Below, piece by piece: positions 35,143 to 43,251 of a stretch of DNA of 64,000 nt; position 1 is the stretch's first letter; each line of letters opens with the position of its first letter. Both the position numbers and the translations under genes were made by a program. The notes below the pieces were generated by a model. The model saw only the letters and a list, made by a program, of their open reading frames with translations, had not been told where the DNA came from and searched no databases. This DNA comes from Nocardia alba NBRC 108234 (GTDB lineage Bacteria; Actinomycetota; Actinomycetes; Mycobacteriales; Mycobacteriaceae): contig NZ_BDAX01000014.1 of the NCBI RefSeq assembly GCF_001612665.1, positions 124,001-188,000 on the forward strand, in the 5' to 3' direction.

Positions 35143-35607
35143 ATGACCGAGCCCGCACCGGACTCCGCCGCGACCTCGGCCGCCGCAGCAGCGCGACACG
35201 CCGATCGATACGGCACGAAACCACCTGCGCGTCGCCTGTGGCTGATGGTTTTGCTCGGTGTCGGCGTGGTGGCGGCGGGATTCGTGGTGGCCTATCTCGG
35301 GTTCCAGAAATACGGCCCGAAGGCGATCGAGACCGAACAGCTGGGTTACGTGGTCGTCGACGACGCCACCCTGGACGTGCGGATCAAGGTCACCCGCGAC
35401 AACCCACAGCAGGCCGTGGTCTGCTTCGTGCGGGCGATGGACCGCGACGGCGCCGAGGTGGGGCGCCGCGAAGTACTCGTGCCGGGCTCGGACTCGACCA
35501 GCGTGCAGGTGGCCACCACGGTGAAATCCTCGGCCCGCCCGTCGGCGGGCGATATTTATGGTTGCAGCGACCAGATTCCCGACTACCTGCGCGTCAGCGA
35601 CCGGTAG
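35143..35607 (+). CDS. DUF4307 membrane protein
   Basis: 154 residues: an Ala-rich cytoplasmic N-terminus with RYGTKPPARR, one transmembrane helix (LWLMVLLGVGVVAAGFVVAYLGF, about 33-55), then an extracytoplasmic beta-rich domain (LGYVVVDDATLDVRIKVTRD, CFVRAMDRDGAEVGRREV) with a late Cys. Orthologue of Rv1081c by position between mca and greA. The ATG at 35143 is the most plausible start; the frame is open further upstream. Function unknown. Confidence 0.8.
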   Translation: MTEPAPDSAATSAAAAARHADRYGTKPPARRLWLMVLLGVGVVAAGFVVAYLGFQKYGPKAIETEQLGYVVVDDATLDVRIKVTRDNPQQAVVCFVRAMDRDGAEVGRREVLVPGSDSTSVQVATTVKSSARPSAGDIYGCSDQIPDYLRVSDR

Positions 35608-35662
35608 AGCAGCGCCGAATAGCCCGCCTGACTAGCCTGACCTGCATATTTGTGGGACATGC

Positions 35663-35860
35663 TAAAATGGTCTGATACACGGTTCCGGGGTTCGGAGCCG
35701 TGTTTGCTGCATTGGCGGCCAGCGGTGCTGTTTGTGGGTATCGGGTTCACCCCCAGGATCGCTCCAGCCGTCGGGCTGGTGCATGCCCTCCTCCGGGAGG
35801 TTTCGCGCCGGTTTCAGGGAATCCCGGTACGCCGGGAACAACTACTAGGGAGTGATCGAG
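35663..35860 (+). ncRNA. long structured 5' leader of greA
   Basis: An extended -10 box TGC-TAAAAT (TAAAAT at 35663-35668) predicts transcription from about 35674, leaving roughly 185 bases before the greA ATG. The leader has an 11-bp stem (35677-35687 with 35693-35703, one G-U) followed by TTT, then several short GC hairpins such as CCAGCC/GGGCTGG and CCCGG-TACG-CCGGG, the last just before the ribosome binding site. I cannot match it to a known riboswitch class. Confidence 0.5.
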
Positions 35861-36352
35861 ATGACCGAGAATGTGACCTGGCTTACCCAGGAGTCGCACG
35901 ACAGGCTCAAGGGCGAGCTGGACTCGCTCATTGCCAACCGTCCGGTCATTGCCGCCGAGATCAACGAGCGCCGCGAAGAGGGCGACCTCAAGGAGAACGG
36001 TGGCTACCACGCCGCGCGCGAAGAGCAGGGTCAGCAGGAGGCGCGCATCCGCCAGCTGCAGGAACTGCTGAACAACGCCAAGGTCGGCGTCGCCCCCACC
36101 AAATCCGGTGTGGCGCTGCCGGGCTCGGTCGTCACGGTCTACTACGACGGCGACGAGGGCGATACCGAGACCTTCCTGATCGCGACCCGCGAAGAGGGAC
36201 TCGGCGCCACCGGCCTCGAGGCCTACTCGCCGAACTCGCCGCTGGGCGGCGCGCTGATCGACGCCAAGGTGGGCGAGACCCGCGAGTACACACTCCCCAA
36301 CGGCAACACCATGAAGGTAACGCTGGTCAGCGCGGAGCCGTACCACAGCTGA
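35861..36352 (+). CDS. greA: transcription elongation factor GreA
   Basis: 163 residues. N-terminal coiled coil (about 1-77) with the tip EEGDLKENGGYHAAREEQGQQE, whose acidic residues enter the RNA polymerase channel and stimulate cleavage of backtracked transcripts, followed by the FKBP-like C-terminal domain (GSVVTVYYDGDEGDTETFLI... SPNSPLGGALIDAKVGETREYTLPNG). Normal length. AGGGAG precedes the ATG. Neighbours mca, DUF4307 and metB match mycobacteria. Confidence 0.97.
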   Translation: MTENVTWLTQESHDRLKGELDSLIANRPVIAAEINERREEGDLKENGGYHAAREEQGQQEARIRQLQELLNNAKVGVAPTKSGVALPGSVVTVYYDGDEGDTETFLIATREEGLGATGLEAYSPNSPLGGALIDAKVGETREYTLPNGNTMKVTLVSAEPYHS

Positions 36353-36380
36353 TCTCGCTGAACATTCAGAACCCGAACGC

Positions 36381-36415
36381 AAGCGGCCGCATCCGATATC
36401 CGGATGCGGCCGCTT
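36381..36415. terminator. bidirectional terminator between greA and metB
   Basis: Perfect 15-bp stem, arms AAGCGGCCGCATCCG (36381-36395) and its complement (36401-36415), loop ATATC. It lies between the convergent stops of greA and metB and can serve both. Confidence 0.85.
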
Positions 36416-36437
36416 CGTCATGTGTGTCGGGTCCTGT

Positions 36438-37580
36438 TCAGCTCAGCGCCTGCTCGACATCGGCGAGCAGATCGCTGATGTCCTCGATGCCGACCGAGAG
36501 CCGGACCAGGTCGGCGGGAACCTCCAGTGCCGAGCCCTCGGTGCTGGCGTGGGTCATCGCACCGGGGTGTTCGATGAGCGATTCGATACCACCCAGCGAT
36601 TCGGCCAGCGTGAAGATCTCGGTCCGCGAGCAGAACTTCAGTGCCGCTTCCCGGCCACCGGCCAGGCGCACCGAGATCATGCCGCCGCTGCGGCGCATCT
36701 GCTTCTGCGCGATCTGGTAGCCGGGATGCGTGGGCAGACCGGGGTAGATGACCTGCGAGATGGCCGGGTGGTTGGTCAGGAACTCCGCGATGACCTCGGC
36801 GTTGTCGCAGTGCTTCTCCATGCGCACGGCCAGGGTCTTGATGCCGCGCAGGGTGAGGAAGGCGTCGAACGGTCCGGGGACAGCGCCCGCGCCGTTCTGC
36901 AGGAACGCGAAGTCCTTGTCGAGGTCGGCGCTGTTGGTGATGAGCGCGCCGCCGACGACATCGGAGTGACCGCCGAGGTACTTGGTGGTCGAGTGCAGCA
37001 CCACATCGGCGCCCAGCGACAACGGCTGCTGCAGGTACGGGGTGGCGAACGTGTTGTCCACCACCAGCTTCGCGTCGGCCTCGTGGGCGATATCGGCCAG
37101 CGCGGGGATGTCACCGATGCTCAGCAGCGGGTTGGTCGGCGTCTCGATCCACACCAGCTTGGTGTTGGGCCGGATGGCCGCGCGCACCGCGTCCAGGTCG
37201 GCGATGTGGGCGGGCGAGTGCTCGATGCCCCACTGGCTGAAGACCTTGTCGATGAGCCGGAAGGTGCCTCCGTAGGCATCGTCGGGGATGACGATGTGGT
37301 CGCCGGGGCGCAGCATCGCGCGCAGCGCGCAGTCGGTGGCCGCCATACCCGAGGCGAAAGCGCGTCCGAAGCTGCCCGATTCGAGGGCCGCGAGGTTGGC
37401 TTCCAGCGCCGTGCGGGTGGGGTTGCCGGTGCGCGCGTACTCGTAGCCACCGCGCATACCGCCGACGCCGTCCTGGGCGAAGGTCGAGCTCGCGTAGATG
37501 GGCACGTTGACCGCACCGGTCTGAGGATCGGGTTCGTATCCGGCGTGCACGGCCCTGGTGGAGAATCCCAGCTCACTCAT
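36438..37580 (-). CDS. metB: cystathionine gamma-synthase
   Basis: 380-residue PLP enzyme of the Cys/Met metabolism family, joining an activated homoserine with cysteine to cystathionine in methionine synthesis. Blocks: YEYARTGNPTRTALE, FASGMAATDCAL, DDAYGGTFRL, VWIETPTNPLL, and HSTTKYLGGHSD with the PLP-binding Lys. Family members also act as gamma-lyases, so direction is inferred from context with cbs downstream in the window. On the minus strand TAGTCT stands six bases before the ATG (leaderless pattern). Confidence 0.9.
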   Translation of the reverse strand: MSELGFSTRAVHAGYEPDPQTGAVNVPIYASSTFAQDGVGGMRGGYEYARTGNPTRTALEANLAALESGSFGRAFASGMAATDCALRAMLRPGDHIVIPDDAYGGTFRLIDKVFSQWGIEHSPAHIADLDAVRAAIRPNTKLVWIETPTNPLLSIGDIPALADIAHEADAKLVVDNTFATPYLQQPLSLGADVVLHSTTKYLGGHSDVVGGALITNSADLDKDFAFLQNGAGAVPGPFDAFLTLRGIKTLAVRMEKHCDNAEVIAEFLTNHPAISQVIYPGLPTHPGYQIAQKQMRRSGGMISVRLAGGREAALKFCSRTEIFTLAESLGGIESLIEHPGAMTHASTEGSALEVPADLVRLSVGIEDISDLLADVEQALS

Positions 37581-37678
37581 CACCCCAGACTAGTTGGCCG
37601 CGTCCCGGTGTGATCGCGGGGGTGCGGCCCTGGTCGAAGTGTCTGTTTCGGGCCTGGTGCTGCGGTTAAGCTCACGGC

Positions 37679-38860
37679 ATGGTCACTGTCGAAGAGTTGT
37701 TCGCCATCGATCCGTTGCTGTCGGCGCAGGAGCGCGAAATCCGCGATACGGTGGCGCGATTCGGGGAACGCAGGCTGCGACCACACCTCGCCGACTGGTT
37801 CGAGAACGCCACCTTCCCGGTCCGCGAGATCGCGCCGGAGCTCGGCAAGCTCGGGCTGCTCGGCATGCACCTCGACGGGTACGGCTGCGCGGGCGCGTCG
37901 GCCACCGAGTACGGGCTCGCCTGCCTGGAACTCGAAGCCGTCGACTCCGGCGTGCGCAGCATGGTGTCGGTGCAGGGCTCGCTGGCGATGACCGCCATCC
38001 ACTTCTTCGGTTCCGAGGAGCAGAAGCAGCAGTATCTGCCCGCGATGGCGGCCGGTGAGGTGATCGGGTGCTTCGGGCTCACCGAACCCGACTTCGGGTC
38101 CAACCCCGGCGGGATGCGTACCAGGGCGCGACGCGACGGCGACGACTGGATCCTGAACGGGTCGAAGATGTGGATCACCAACGGATCGGTCGCCGATGTC
38201 GCCGTCGTCTGGGCCTACGCGGACGAGCCAGGCACGGACAAGCCACGGGTGCGCGGCTTCCTGGTGCCCGCCGGCACACCGGGTTTCACCACTCGTGAGA
38301 TCCATCGCAAGCTGTCGCTGCGCGCATCGCTCACCGCCGCGCTGGATTTCGACGACGTGCGGCTGCCCGCCGATGCCGTGCTGCCCGAATCGCGAGGTCT
38401 CGGTTCGCCGCTGGCGTGCTTGAGCGAAGCGCGATTCGGCATCGTCTTCGGTGCGCTCGGCGCCGCACGCGACTGCCTGCGCGCGACGATCGACTACGCC
38501 CGCACCCGCGAGGTCTTCGACAAGCCGCTCGCGGGCTACCAGCTCACCCAGGCCAAACTGGCCGACATGGCGCTCGAACTCGGCAAGGGGCACCTGCTCG
38601 CGCTGCACCTGGGCCGGTTGAAGGATCGGCACGAGATCACCGGCGAGCAGATCAGCGCGGGCAAACTCAACAGCACCCGCGAGGCCATCGCGATCGCTCG
38701 CGAATGCCGGACCATCCTGGGCGCCAACGGCATCACCCTCGACTACCCGGTGCTGCGCCACGCCAACAACCTGGAGTCGGTGCTCACCTACGAGGGCACC
38801 GCCGAGGTGCACCAACTGGTCATCGGCAAGGCACTCACCGACGCCAACGCGTTCCGGTAG
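37679..38860 (+). CDS. acyl-CoA dehydrogenase (glutaryl-CoA dehydrogenase-like)
   Basis: 393-residue FAD enzyme. IGCFGLTEPDFGSNPGGM is the family signature; KMWITNG and the C-terminal TYEGTAEVHQLVIGKAL with catalytic Glu372 match the glutaryl-CoA dehydrogenase/FadE7 branch, which can oxidise and decarboxylate glutaryl-CoA in lysine or tryptophan breakdown. RFGIVFGALGAARDC supports this branch. TAAGCT (37667-37672) is six bases before the ATG. It begins the accessory stretch that separates metB from cbs. Confidence 0.88.
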   Translation: MVTVEELFAIDPLLSAQEREIRDTVARFGERRLRPHLADWFENATFPVREIAPELGKLGLLGMHLDGYGCAGASATEYGLACLELEAVDSGVRSMVSVQGSLAMTAIHFFGSEEQKQQYLPAMAAGEVIGCFGLTEPDFGSNPGGMRTRARRDGDDWILNGSKMWITNGSVADVAVVWAYADEPGTDKPRVRGFLVPAGTPGFTTREIHRKLSLRASLTAALDFDDVRLPADAVLPESRGLGSPLACLSEARFGIVFGALGAARDCLRATIDYARTREVFDKPLAGYQLTQAKLADMALELGKGHLLALHLGRLKDRHEITGEQISAGKLNSTREAIAIARECRTILGANGITLDYPVLRHANNLESVLTYEGTAEVHQLVIGKALTDANAFR

Positions 38861-38861
38861 G

Positions 38862-39179
38862 TCAGGTTCCGGGCGACAGGCCCGGCCTCGGCGCGGGCTC
38901 GAGCGCGCCCCCGGCGAAGGCGGCCGCGAGCACCACGAGCACGACCGTGAGCACGGTCAGCGCGATCGGCACGGTGATCGCTGCGGGAATGCCGAGAACC
39001 GTCGAACCGGCCACACCGCCGCAGCCGAAGAAGATCGCGGCGGCGAGCCGACCGAGCAGCGGCGCGTAGGGCGAGCGGCGCCAAGCGCCCACGATCCCGG
39101 CCTGCGCCGAATATGCGGCGCTAGCCGCGATTACCGTGCTCATGCCGAACAGATGCACGACCGGGTCGGTGACCTGCAC
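38862..39179 (-). CDS. small multi-pass membrane protein
   Basis: 105 residues from a GTG at 39179 preceded by AAGGGA at seven bases; the frame is open to 39242. Three or so hydrophobic segments (MSTVIAASAAYSAQAGIVGA, LAAAIFFGCGGVAGSTVL, VPIALTVLTVVLVVLAAAFAGGAL). The stop is one base past that of the acyl-CoA dehydrogenase. No family recognised; likely a small integral membrane protein of unknown role. Confidence 0.65.
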   Translation of the reverse strand: MQVTDPVVHLFGMSTVIAASAAYSAQAGIVGAWRRSPYAPLLGRLAAAIFFGCGGVAGSTVLGIPAAITVPIALTVLTVVLVVLAAAFAGGALEPAPRPGLSPGT

Positions 39180-39301
39180 TGCGGATCCCTTCGCTCGCCG
39201 AGCTGGTTTGCCGAAAGTTGCCTCTGTGACGGTTATACCCATTCAGAGTCCATTCGACGCCCGGTTCGCGCAACTCGGCGGTATCGATCACCTCTCGTCG
39301 G

Positions 39302-40594
39302 CTATGTCCTCGTCGGCGCGGGCAGTTCCAGATTCTCGCGGTAGGTGCCGCCCAGATAGTCGGTATCGAGCAACTTCCGGCGACGCAGCTCGGGCAACAG
39401 ACCGTTGACGACGAAATCGTGGGTGCGCCCGTCGGTGAACCCGCCGAGGGAGATCACGTCGAGCACATCGGCCCGATACCGTTCCTCGATCGCGTCGGCC
39501 AGCTGTTCCGGCGTGCCCGCCGCGGCCCAGTGGCCGGTGTCCTTGGCGGCGATGACAAGTTCGCGCAGCGTCGCGCCCGAGGCGGCGAGCTTGCCGAAGA
39601 TCTCGACCCGGCCGCGCCGTCGGTGCACCGAATCCAATTGCGGCAACAGTGTTTCCGGGATCGGCTTGTCCAACGGAAGCTCGGACAGGTCGATACCGCC
39701 ACCCAGCATGTCGGCCAGTTGACGGCGCCCCGCGTCGAAGTCGGTGGCCTCGGCGGCCTCACGAACCAGTCTGCGAGCCTCCTGCTCCGTCGCGCCGTAG
39801 GTGGCGTGGAAGGAACTGAAGATGAGCGGAAGCCCGTTCGGCCTGCCCCACTCGGCGGCGCGGGCGCGGATCTTCTTCGTGTAGGTGATCGCGTCCTCGA
39901 GCGTGGCCAGCGAGGTGAACACCACCTCCGCGAATCGCGCGCCGAGTTCGACGCCGCCCGCGGATTGACCGGCCTGGAACTGCACCGGCCTGCCCTGCGG
40001 CAGCGGCGGGATGTTCAGCGGGCCGCGAACCGAGAAATGCTGTCCGGCGTAGTCGACCGGCCGCACGAGTGAATCGTCGAGCGTCACTCCCCCGGCGCCG
40101 TCCGGTCGCAGCGCGCCGGGGCGCCAGCTGTCGAACAGCGCGTTGACCACCTCGATGGATTCGGTGGCGCGCGCGTAGCGCTGCTCCGGACTCGGCAGGT
40201 CGCCGTCCCCGTAGTTCTCCTCGCCCAGCGAGGAGGTCACCGCGTTCCAGGCCGCGCGGCCGTTGCTGATGTGGTCGAGCGTGCCGAAGAGCCTGGCCAG
40301 GTTGTACGGGTGATGGAAGGTTGTGGAGACGGTGGCGATCAGGCCGACGTCGGTGGTCACCGCGCCGAGGGCGGCGAGCTGGATCAGCGGTTCCTGCGCG
40401 CCGATGGCCCCCTGGGCGCCGAAGCTGAGCAGGTCCGCCGCGAAGATCGCACCGATCTTGTTCTCCTGCGCGATCCGGGCGATCCGGATCCCTTCCTCGA
40501 GCGTGGAACGGGTCGGATCGAGCGCCGCGGCGTACACATCACGCGATCCGCTGACCCCGGTAACGGTCTTCAATTTCCGACGTTCACTGCCCAT
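39302..40594 (-). CDS. LLM-class flavin monooxygenase (NtaA/DszA family)
   Basis: 430 residues. IGAIFAADLLSF, ATVSTTFHHPYNLARLFGTLDHISNGRAAWNAVTS and PVQFQAGQSAGGVELGARFAEVVF are the hallmarks of FMNH2-dependent two-component monooxygenases (nitrilotriacetate, dibenzothiophene sulfone or sulfonate type). The N-terminus is about 20 residues shorter than usual: the normal first strand and following WR-H-P loop are replaced by KTVTGVSGSRDVYAAALDPTR. No flavin reductase is adjacent. Divergent from a 114-aa gene. The substrate is unknown. Confidence 0.82.
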   Translation of the reverse strand: MGSERRKLKTVTGVSGSRDVYAAALDPTRSTLEEGIRIARIAQENKIGAIFAADLLSFGAQGAIGAQEPLIQLAALGAVTTDVGLIATVSTTFHHPYNLARLFGTLDHISNGRAAWNAVTSSLGEENYGDGDLPSPEQRYARATESIEVVNALFDSWRPGALRPDGAGGVTLDDSLVRPVDYAGQHFSVRGPLNIPPLPQGRPVQFQAGQSAGGVELGARFAEVVFTSLATLEDAITYTKKIRARAAEWGRPNGLPLIFSSFHATYGATEQEARRLVREAAEATDFDAGRRQLADMLGGGIDLSELPLDKPIPETLLPQLDSVHRRRGRVEIFGKLAASGATLRELVIAAKDTGHWAAAGTPEQLADAIEERYRADVLDVISLGGFTDGRTHDFVVNGLLPELRRRKLLDTDYLGGTYRENLELPAPTRT

Positions 40595-40751
40595 ACTCGA
40601 CAGTCCAGCAGGGCGTTCCGAGCGCGACCATGGTTGCGCTCAACGGAATTCGATCGAACGCGGTGTTGTTCGCTATGCATTCGCCATCACTGTCGTCGAT
40701 CTTGAAGTTATCCAATTTCATCACCGGTGGATAAATTGCTACCATATCGTT

Positions 40752-41096
40752 ATGTTTGCGCCAGGTCCCGCGTTGCTCGAACTTTCGGCGCAACGACAAT
40801 TGCAGCAATTGCACGCCGAGTTCGGAGCACCAGCGGCCGCCGTCGCCGCGGTCGCGCCCGCGCTGTCCGCACAGTTGGACCAGCACGCTGCCGCAGTGCG
40901 TGACATTCTCGATCTCGGTGTCGACGATGCGGCGCGGGTGCCCCGTGCCATTCTGCTCGCCGGATATGTCAGCGGACTGCTCGATCATTTCGCCGAACTA
41001 CCGGACGGATTCCTCGCGGGCGCGCCGGACAGTTGGCACGCCGCCGATTGGTTGCAGTTGCGCCTCGCCGCGGTGTGCGCGTACGCCATCGACTGA
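40752..41096 (+). CDS. small helical protein, possibly DUF6401 family
   Basis: 114 residues, wholly helical, Ala/Leu-rich (LSAQLDQHAAAVRDILDLGV... RAILLAGYVSGLLDHFAELP). The layout recalls the actinobacterial DUF6401 family, but I am unsure. TACCAT (40740-40745) stands six bases before the ATG, so probably leaderless. It ends 18 bases before a strong bidirectional terminator. No function known. Confidence 0.6.
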   Translation: MFAPGPALLELSAQRQLQQLHAEFGAPAAAVAAVAPALSAQLDQHAAAVRDILDLGVDDAARVPRAILLAGYVSGLLDHFAELPDGFLAGAPDSWHAADWLQLRLAAVCAYAID

Positions 41097-41113
41097 TCGC
41101 CGCGGCTCGACAT

Positions 41114-41155
41114 ACGTCGGCGCACCGACACCCTCAGGTGACGGTGCGCCGACGT
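41114..41155. terminator. bidirectional terminator hairpin
   Basis: Perfect 14-bp stem ACGTCGGCGCACCG (41114-41127) with CGGTGCGCCGACGT (41142-41155), extendable by three pairs, around a 14-base loop. It lies between convergent stops at 41096 and 41163. Confidence 0.75.
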
Positions 41156-41162
41156 GTGCCGC

Positions 41163-41996
41163 TTACCGAGGCGTCTCGCCACCCCAACCCGGCTCGCCGC
41201 CCTGGTAGCTCCCGCCGGGCATGACCCGCGCCTGCTCGGCCGCGCTCGGCGCCACCCGCTCGCCCTGACGTGCGGCGTCCTCACGTCCACGCTGGTAGGC
41301 CTGGGCATGCCCTTTCATCGCGGGCATCTCCGATTCCAGGCTGCCCAGCCAATTGCTCCAGCGCTGCTCCATGGGCCTGACCAGGCCGCCACCGACACCG
41401 ACCACCAGGATGCCGCCGATGGTGGCGAGCACGGCGATCAGCACCGGAGTGGTCACCGAGGTCGCGACACCGATCTGGTTCAGAGCGGCGATGATGCCGA
41501 TACCCCAGATGAACACCGCCGCGATCCGGCCGAGCAGGTGCCCGTAGGACAGCCCGCCGAGTGCGTTGGAGACGAGATCGCTCACCGCGTGCGCGATCGC
41601 CGCGGCGATCACCACGATCACGATCGCGACGATCGCCTTGGGCAGCCACGCCACGATGCTGGTGAGCAGCGCGCTGATCGAGTTCGGCCCGAACACCGCG
41701 AAAGCGATCTGCAATGCGATCAGCAGAATCGCGTAGTAGGCGATCTTGGCGATAATGTCGGAAGGGTCATATTTGCTGCGGGACATCACTTTCCGCAGGT
41801 CGCCGCGTTCGACCAGCTTGTCGAATCCGACCCGTTCCAGCACCGCGTTCACGATCTTGGCGACTACCTTCGCGATGATCCAGCCGACGATGAGAATGGC
41901 GATGAAGGCCACCGCCTTGGGGACGAACTGCGCTACCGAACTCCACGCGTCGGTCAAGCCCTGCTGGAAATCTATCGCAATGACGGAGGTATCCAC
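41163..41996 (-). CDS. mechanosensitive-channel-like membrane protein
   Basis: 277 residues from the GTG at 41996, preceded by AAAGGA. Five transmembrane helices, arranged as repeated TM-helix units typical of small MscS-related proteins: VPKAVAFIAILIVGWIIAKVVAKIVNAVLERVGFD at the start and WLPKAIVAIVIVVIAAAIAHAVSDLV later are two copies of the same pattern. The usual MscS beta domain is absent; the C-terminus is a hydrophilic tail rich in Arg, Gly and Gln. Probably an osmotic or tension-related membrane protein; channel activity is unproven. Confidence 0.78.
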   Translation of the reverse strand: MDTSVIAIDFQQGLTDAWSSVAQFVPKAVAFIAILIVGWIIAKVVAKIVNAVLERVGFDKLVERGDLRKVMSRSKYDPSDIIAKIAYYAILLIALQIAFAVFGPNSISALLTSIVAWLPKAIVAIVIVVIAAAIAHAVSDLVSNALGGLSYGHLLGRIAAVFIWGIGIIAALNQIGVATSVTTPVLIAVLATIGGILVVGVGGGLVRPMEQRWSNWLGSLESEMPAMKGHAQAYQRGREDAARQGERVAPSAAEQARVMPGGSYQGGEPGWGGETPR

Positions 41997-42180
41997 GGCC
42001 CAATCCTTTCGCTCATTCCGATCAGCCCGGCCGAATTGCCGTTGCACTGTTCGTGGCAGTTACCCAGGTAATTCGCCTCGAATCGAGAAATTGCGAAATA
42101 TTTGCTCCCGGCCGGTCAGCGTCCTGGTGACCCGCGGATCTCGAGCGGACGGGCGGCTCGCGAGGGTACCGGGCGGCGAC

Positions 42181-42230
42181 AACCCCGGGTCGTAAATCGG
42201 TTGCCAGGCGGTTCGCGCAGTTCCTAGGGT
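42181..42230 (+). promoter_or_regulatory. WhiB7-like promoter of the erm leader and erm
   Basis: TTGCCA -35 (42201-42206) and TAGGGT -10 (42225-42230) are 18 bases apart. Just upstream of the -35 lies AAATCGG (42194-42200), the AT-rich block placed where WhiB7 contacts DNA in mycobacterial antibiotic-inducible promoters. The next start codon is seven bases after the -10 box. Confidence 0.65.
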
Positions 42231-42237
42231 GAACCGC

Positions 42238-42291
42238 ATGGCGCACTACGCATTGATTCGCTTCCGCTCCGACCGGGCTCTGGCCCGCTAG
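42238..42291 (+). CDS. erm leader peptide (17 aa)
   Basis: A short ORF of 17 codons, MAHYALIRFRSDRALAR, from ATG 42238 to TAG 42289-42291, in the transcript ahead of erm. Residues 8-10 are Arg-Phe-Arg, fitting the basic-X-basic pattern at which macrolide-bound ribosomes stall in several erm leaders (for example Arg-Leu-Arg of ermD). It is followed by an attenuator-type structure. The first base is close to the predicted transcription start, so translation may be leaderless. Confidence 0.7.
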   Translation: MAHYALIRFRSDRALAR

Positions 42292-42292
42292 C

Positions 42293-42371
42293 GGACGCGG
42301 ATAACTTCATCGGCGTCCACCGGCGCGCCCAGGGCCCTTCGAGACTCATTCGACTCGAAGACCCGAAGGGG
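42293..42371 (+). promoter_or_regulatory. attenuator with mutually exclusive hairpins before erm
   Basis: Three stems are possible: GGACGC/GCGTCC (42293-42298 with 42313-42318); CTTCGAG/CTCGAAG (42337-42343 with 42354-42360); and CCCTTCG/CGAAGGG (42335-42341 with 42364-42370). The last two share bases and exclude each other. The third covers the GAAGGGG ribosome binding site (42365-42371) of erm, so switching between them could open translation. Confidence 0.65.
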
Positions 42372-42379
42372 CAACTGCC

Positions 42380-43204
42380 GTGGCGCAGGATTTCGCACAC
42401 CGAAACTACTCACACACTCAGCGCAAGGTCACCGGCAACAGTGGCGGTCGGACCGCCCGTGACCACGCGAGAAGAACACTGTCCCAGAACTTCCTGGTGG
42501 ATCGTGACGCCGTCGACTCGATAGTCGCGGTGGCCGATCCGACAGGTTCGGTTCTCGAACCCGGTGCGGGCGAGGGCATTCTTACCCACGCACTGGCCCG
42601 CCGGGGCGCGCGGGTCACCGCGTACGAGATCGATCCGCTGCTCGCGGCGAAGCTCTCGGCACGAACCCGGGCCGCGCACGGAATCCGCGTCGTCCGTGGT
42701 GATTTCACCAAGGCGCGGGCTCCGCGCGATCCGTTCGCGGTGGTGGGCAACATTCCGTTCTCGGTGACCGCCGAGATCGTCCAGTGGTGCCTGACCGCAC
42801 CGGCCCTGACCTCGGCGACCCTGCTCACCCAACGCGAGTACGCCCGCAAACGCACCGGCGACTACGGCCGCTGGAGCCTACTGACCGCCACCACCTGGCC
42901 GTGGTTCACCTGGCAGCTGCACGGTCGAGTACCGCGCACCAGCTTTCGCCCGATCCCGTCGGTCGACTCGGCGATCCTGCGGATCACCAGAAGGCCGGAA
43001 CCACTTGTCCGACAACAGAATTCCTATACCGAACTGGTGCGGACCGGCTACTCCGGTGTCGGCGGCACGGTGCGGGCAACGCTGCGAACCCGCTACCGAG
43101 GCGTCGACGAAGCGCTGGCCGCGACCGGCATCGATCACGACACGGTCGTCGCCTATGTCCACCCGGACCAATGGGTGAACCTGCACGCGCTGCTCACCCG
43201 CTGA
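42380..43204 (+). CDS. erm: 23S rRNA adenine N6-methyltransferase (Erm)
   Basis: 274 residues. Dimethylates A2058 of 23S rRNA, giving macrolide-lincosamide-streptogramin B resistance. LSQNFLVDRDAV (34-45) and LEPGAGEG (59-66) form the SAM site; GNIPFSV (123-129) is the catalytic NIP[FY] motif; TSFRPIPSVDSAIL is the KsgA/Erm C-terminal signature. KsgA/Dim1 is excluded by the actinobacterial-Erm N-terminal extension (HRNYSHTQRKVTG) and the promoter/leader arrangement. Start GTG at 42380 nine bases after GAAGGGG. A perfect terminator follows. It lies in an accessory insert between metB and cbs. Confidence 0.92.
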   Translation: MAQDFAHRNYSHTQRKVTGNSGGRTARDHARRTLSQNFLVDRDAVDSIVAVADPTGSVLEPGAGEGILTHALARRGARVTAYEIDPLLAAKLSARTRAAHGIRVVRGDFTKARAPRDPFAVVGNIPFSVTAEIVQWCLTAPALTSATLLTQREYARKRTGDYGRWSLLTATTWPWFTWQLHGRVPRTSFRPIPSVDSAILRITRRPEPLVRQQNSYTELVRTGYSGVGGTVRATLRTRYRGVDEALAATGIDHDTVVAYVHPDQWVNLHALLTR

Positions 43205-43210
43205 CCGGCA

Positions 43211-43244
43211 ACAGTGCTGCCCGCATCCGTGCGGGCAGCACTGT
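43211..43244. terminator. bidirectional terminator between erm and dehydrogenase gene
   Basis: Perfect 15-bp stem ACAGTGCTGCCCGCA (43211-43225) with its complement (43230-43244) around a TCCG tetraloop, seven bases after the erm stop and seven before the end of the convergent gene. Confidence 0.85.
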
Positions 43245-43251
43245 CTCGCGA

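Noticed and set aside
35663..35860. Known riboswitch (SAM, cobalamin, ydaO) before greA
   Set aside because: None of the conserved core sequences of these classes could be found; reported only as an unassigned structured leader.
42380..43204. KsgA (16S rRNA dimethyltransferase) instead of Erm
   Set aside because: The Erm-type N-terminal extension, resistance-type promoter, leader peptide and attenuator favour Erm; ksgA is normally near ispE/rpf genes.
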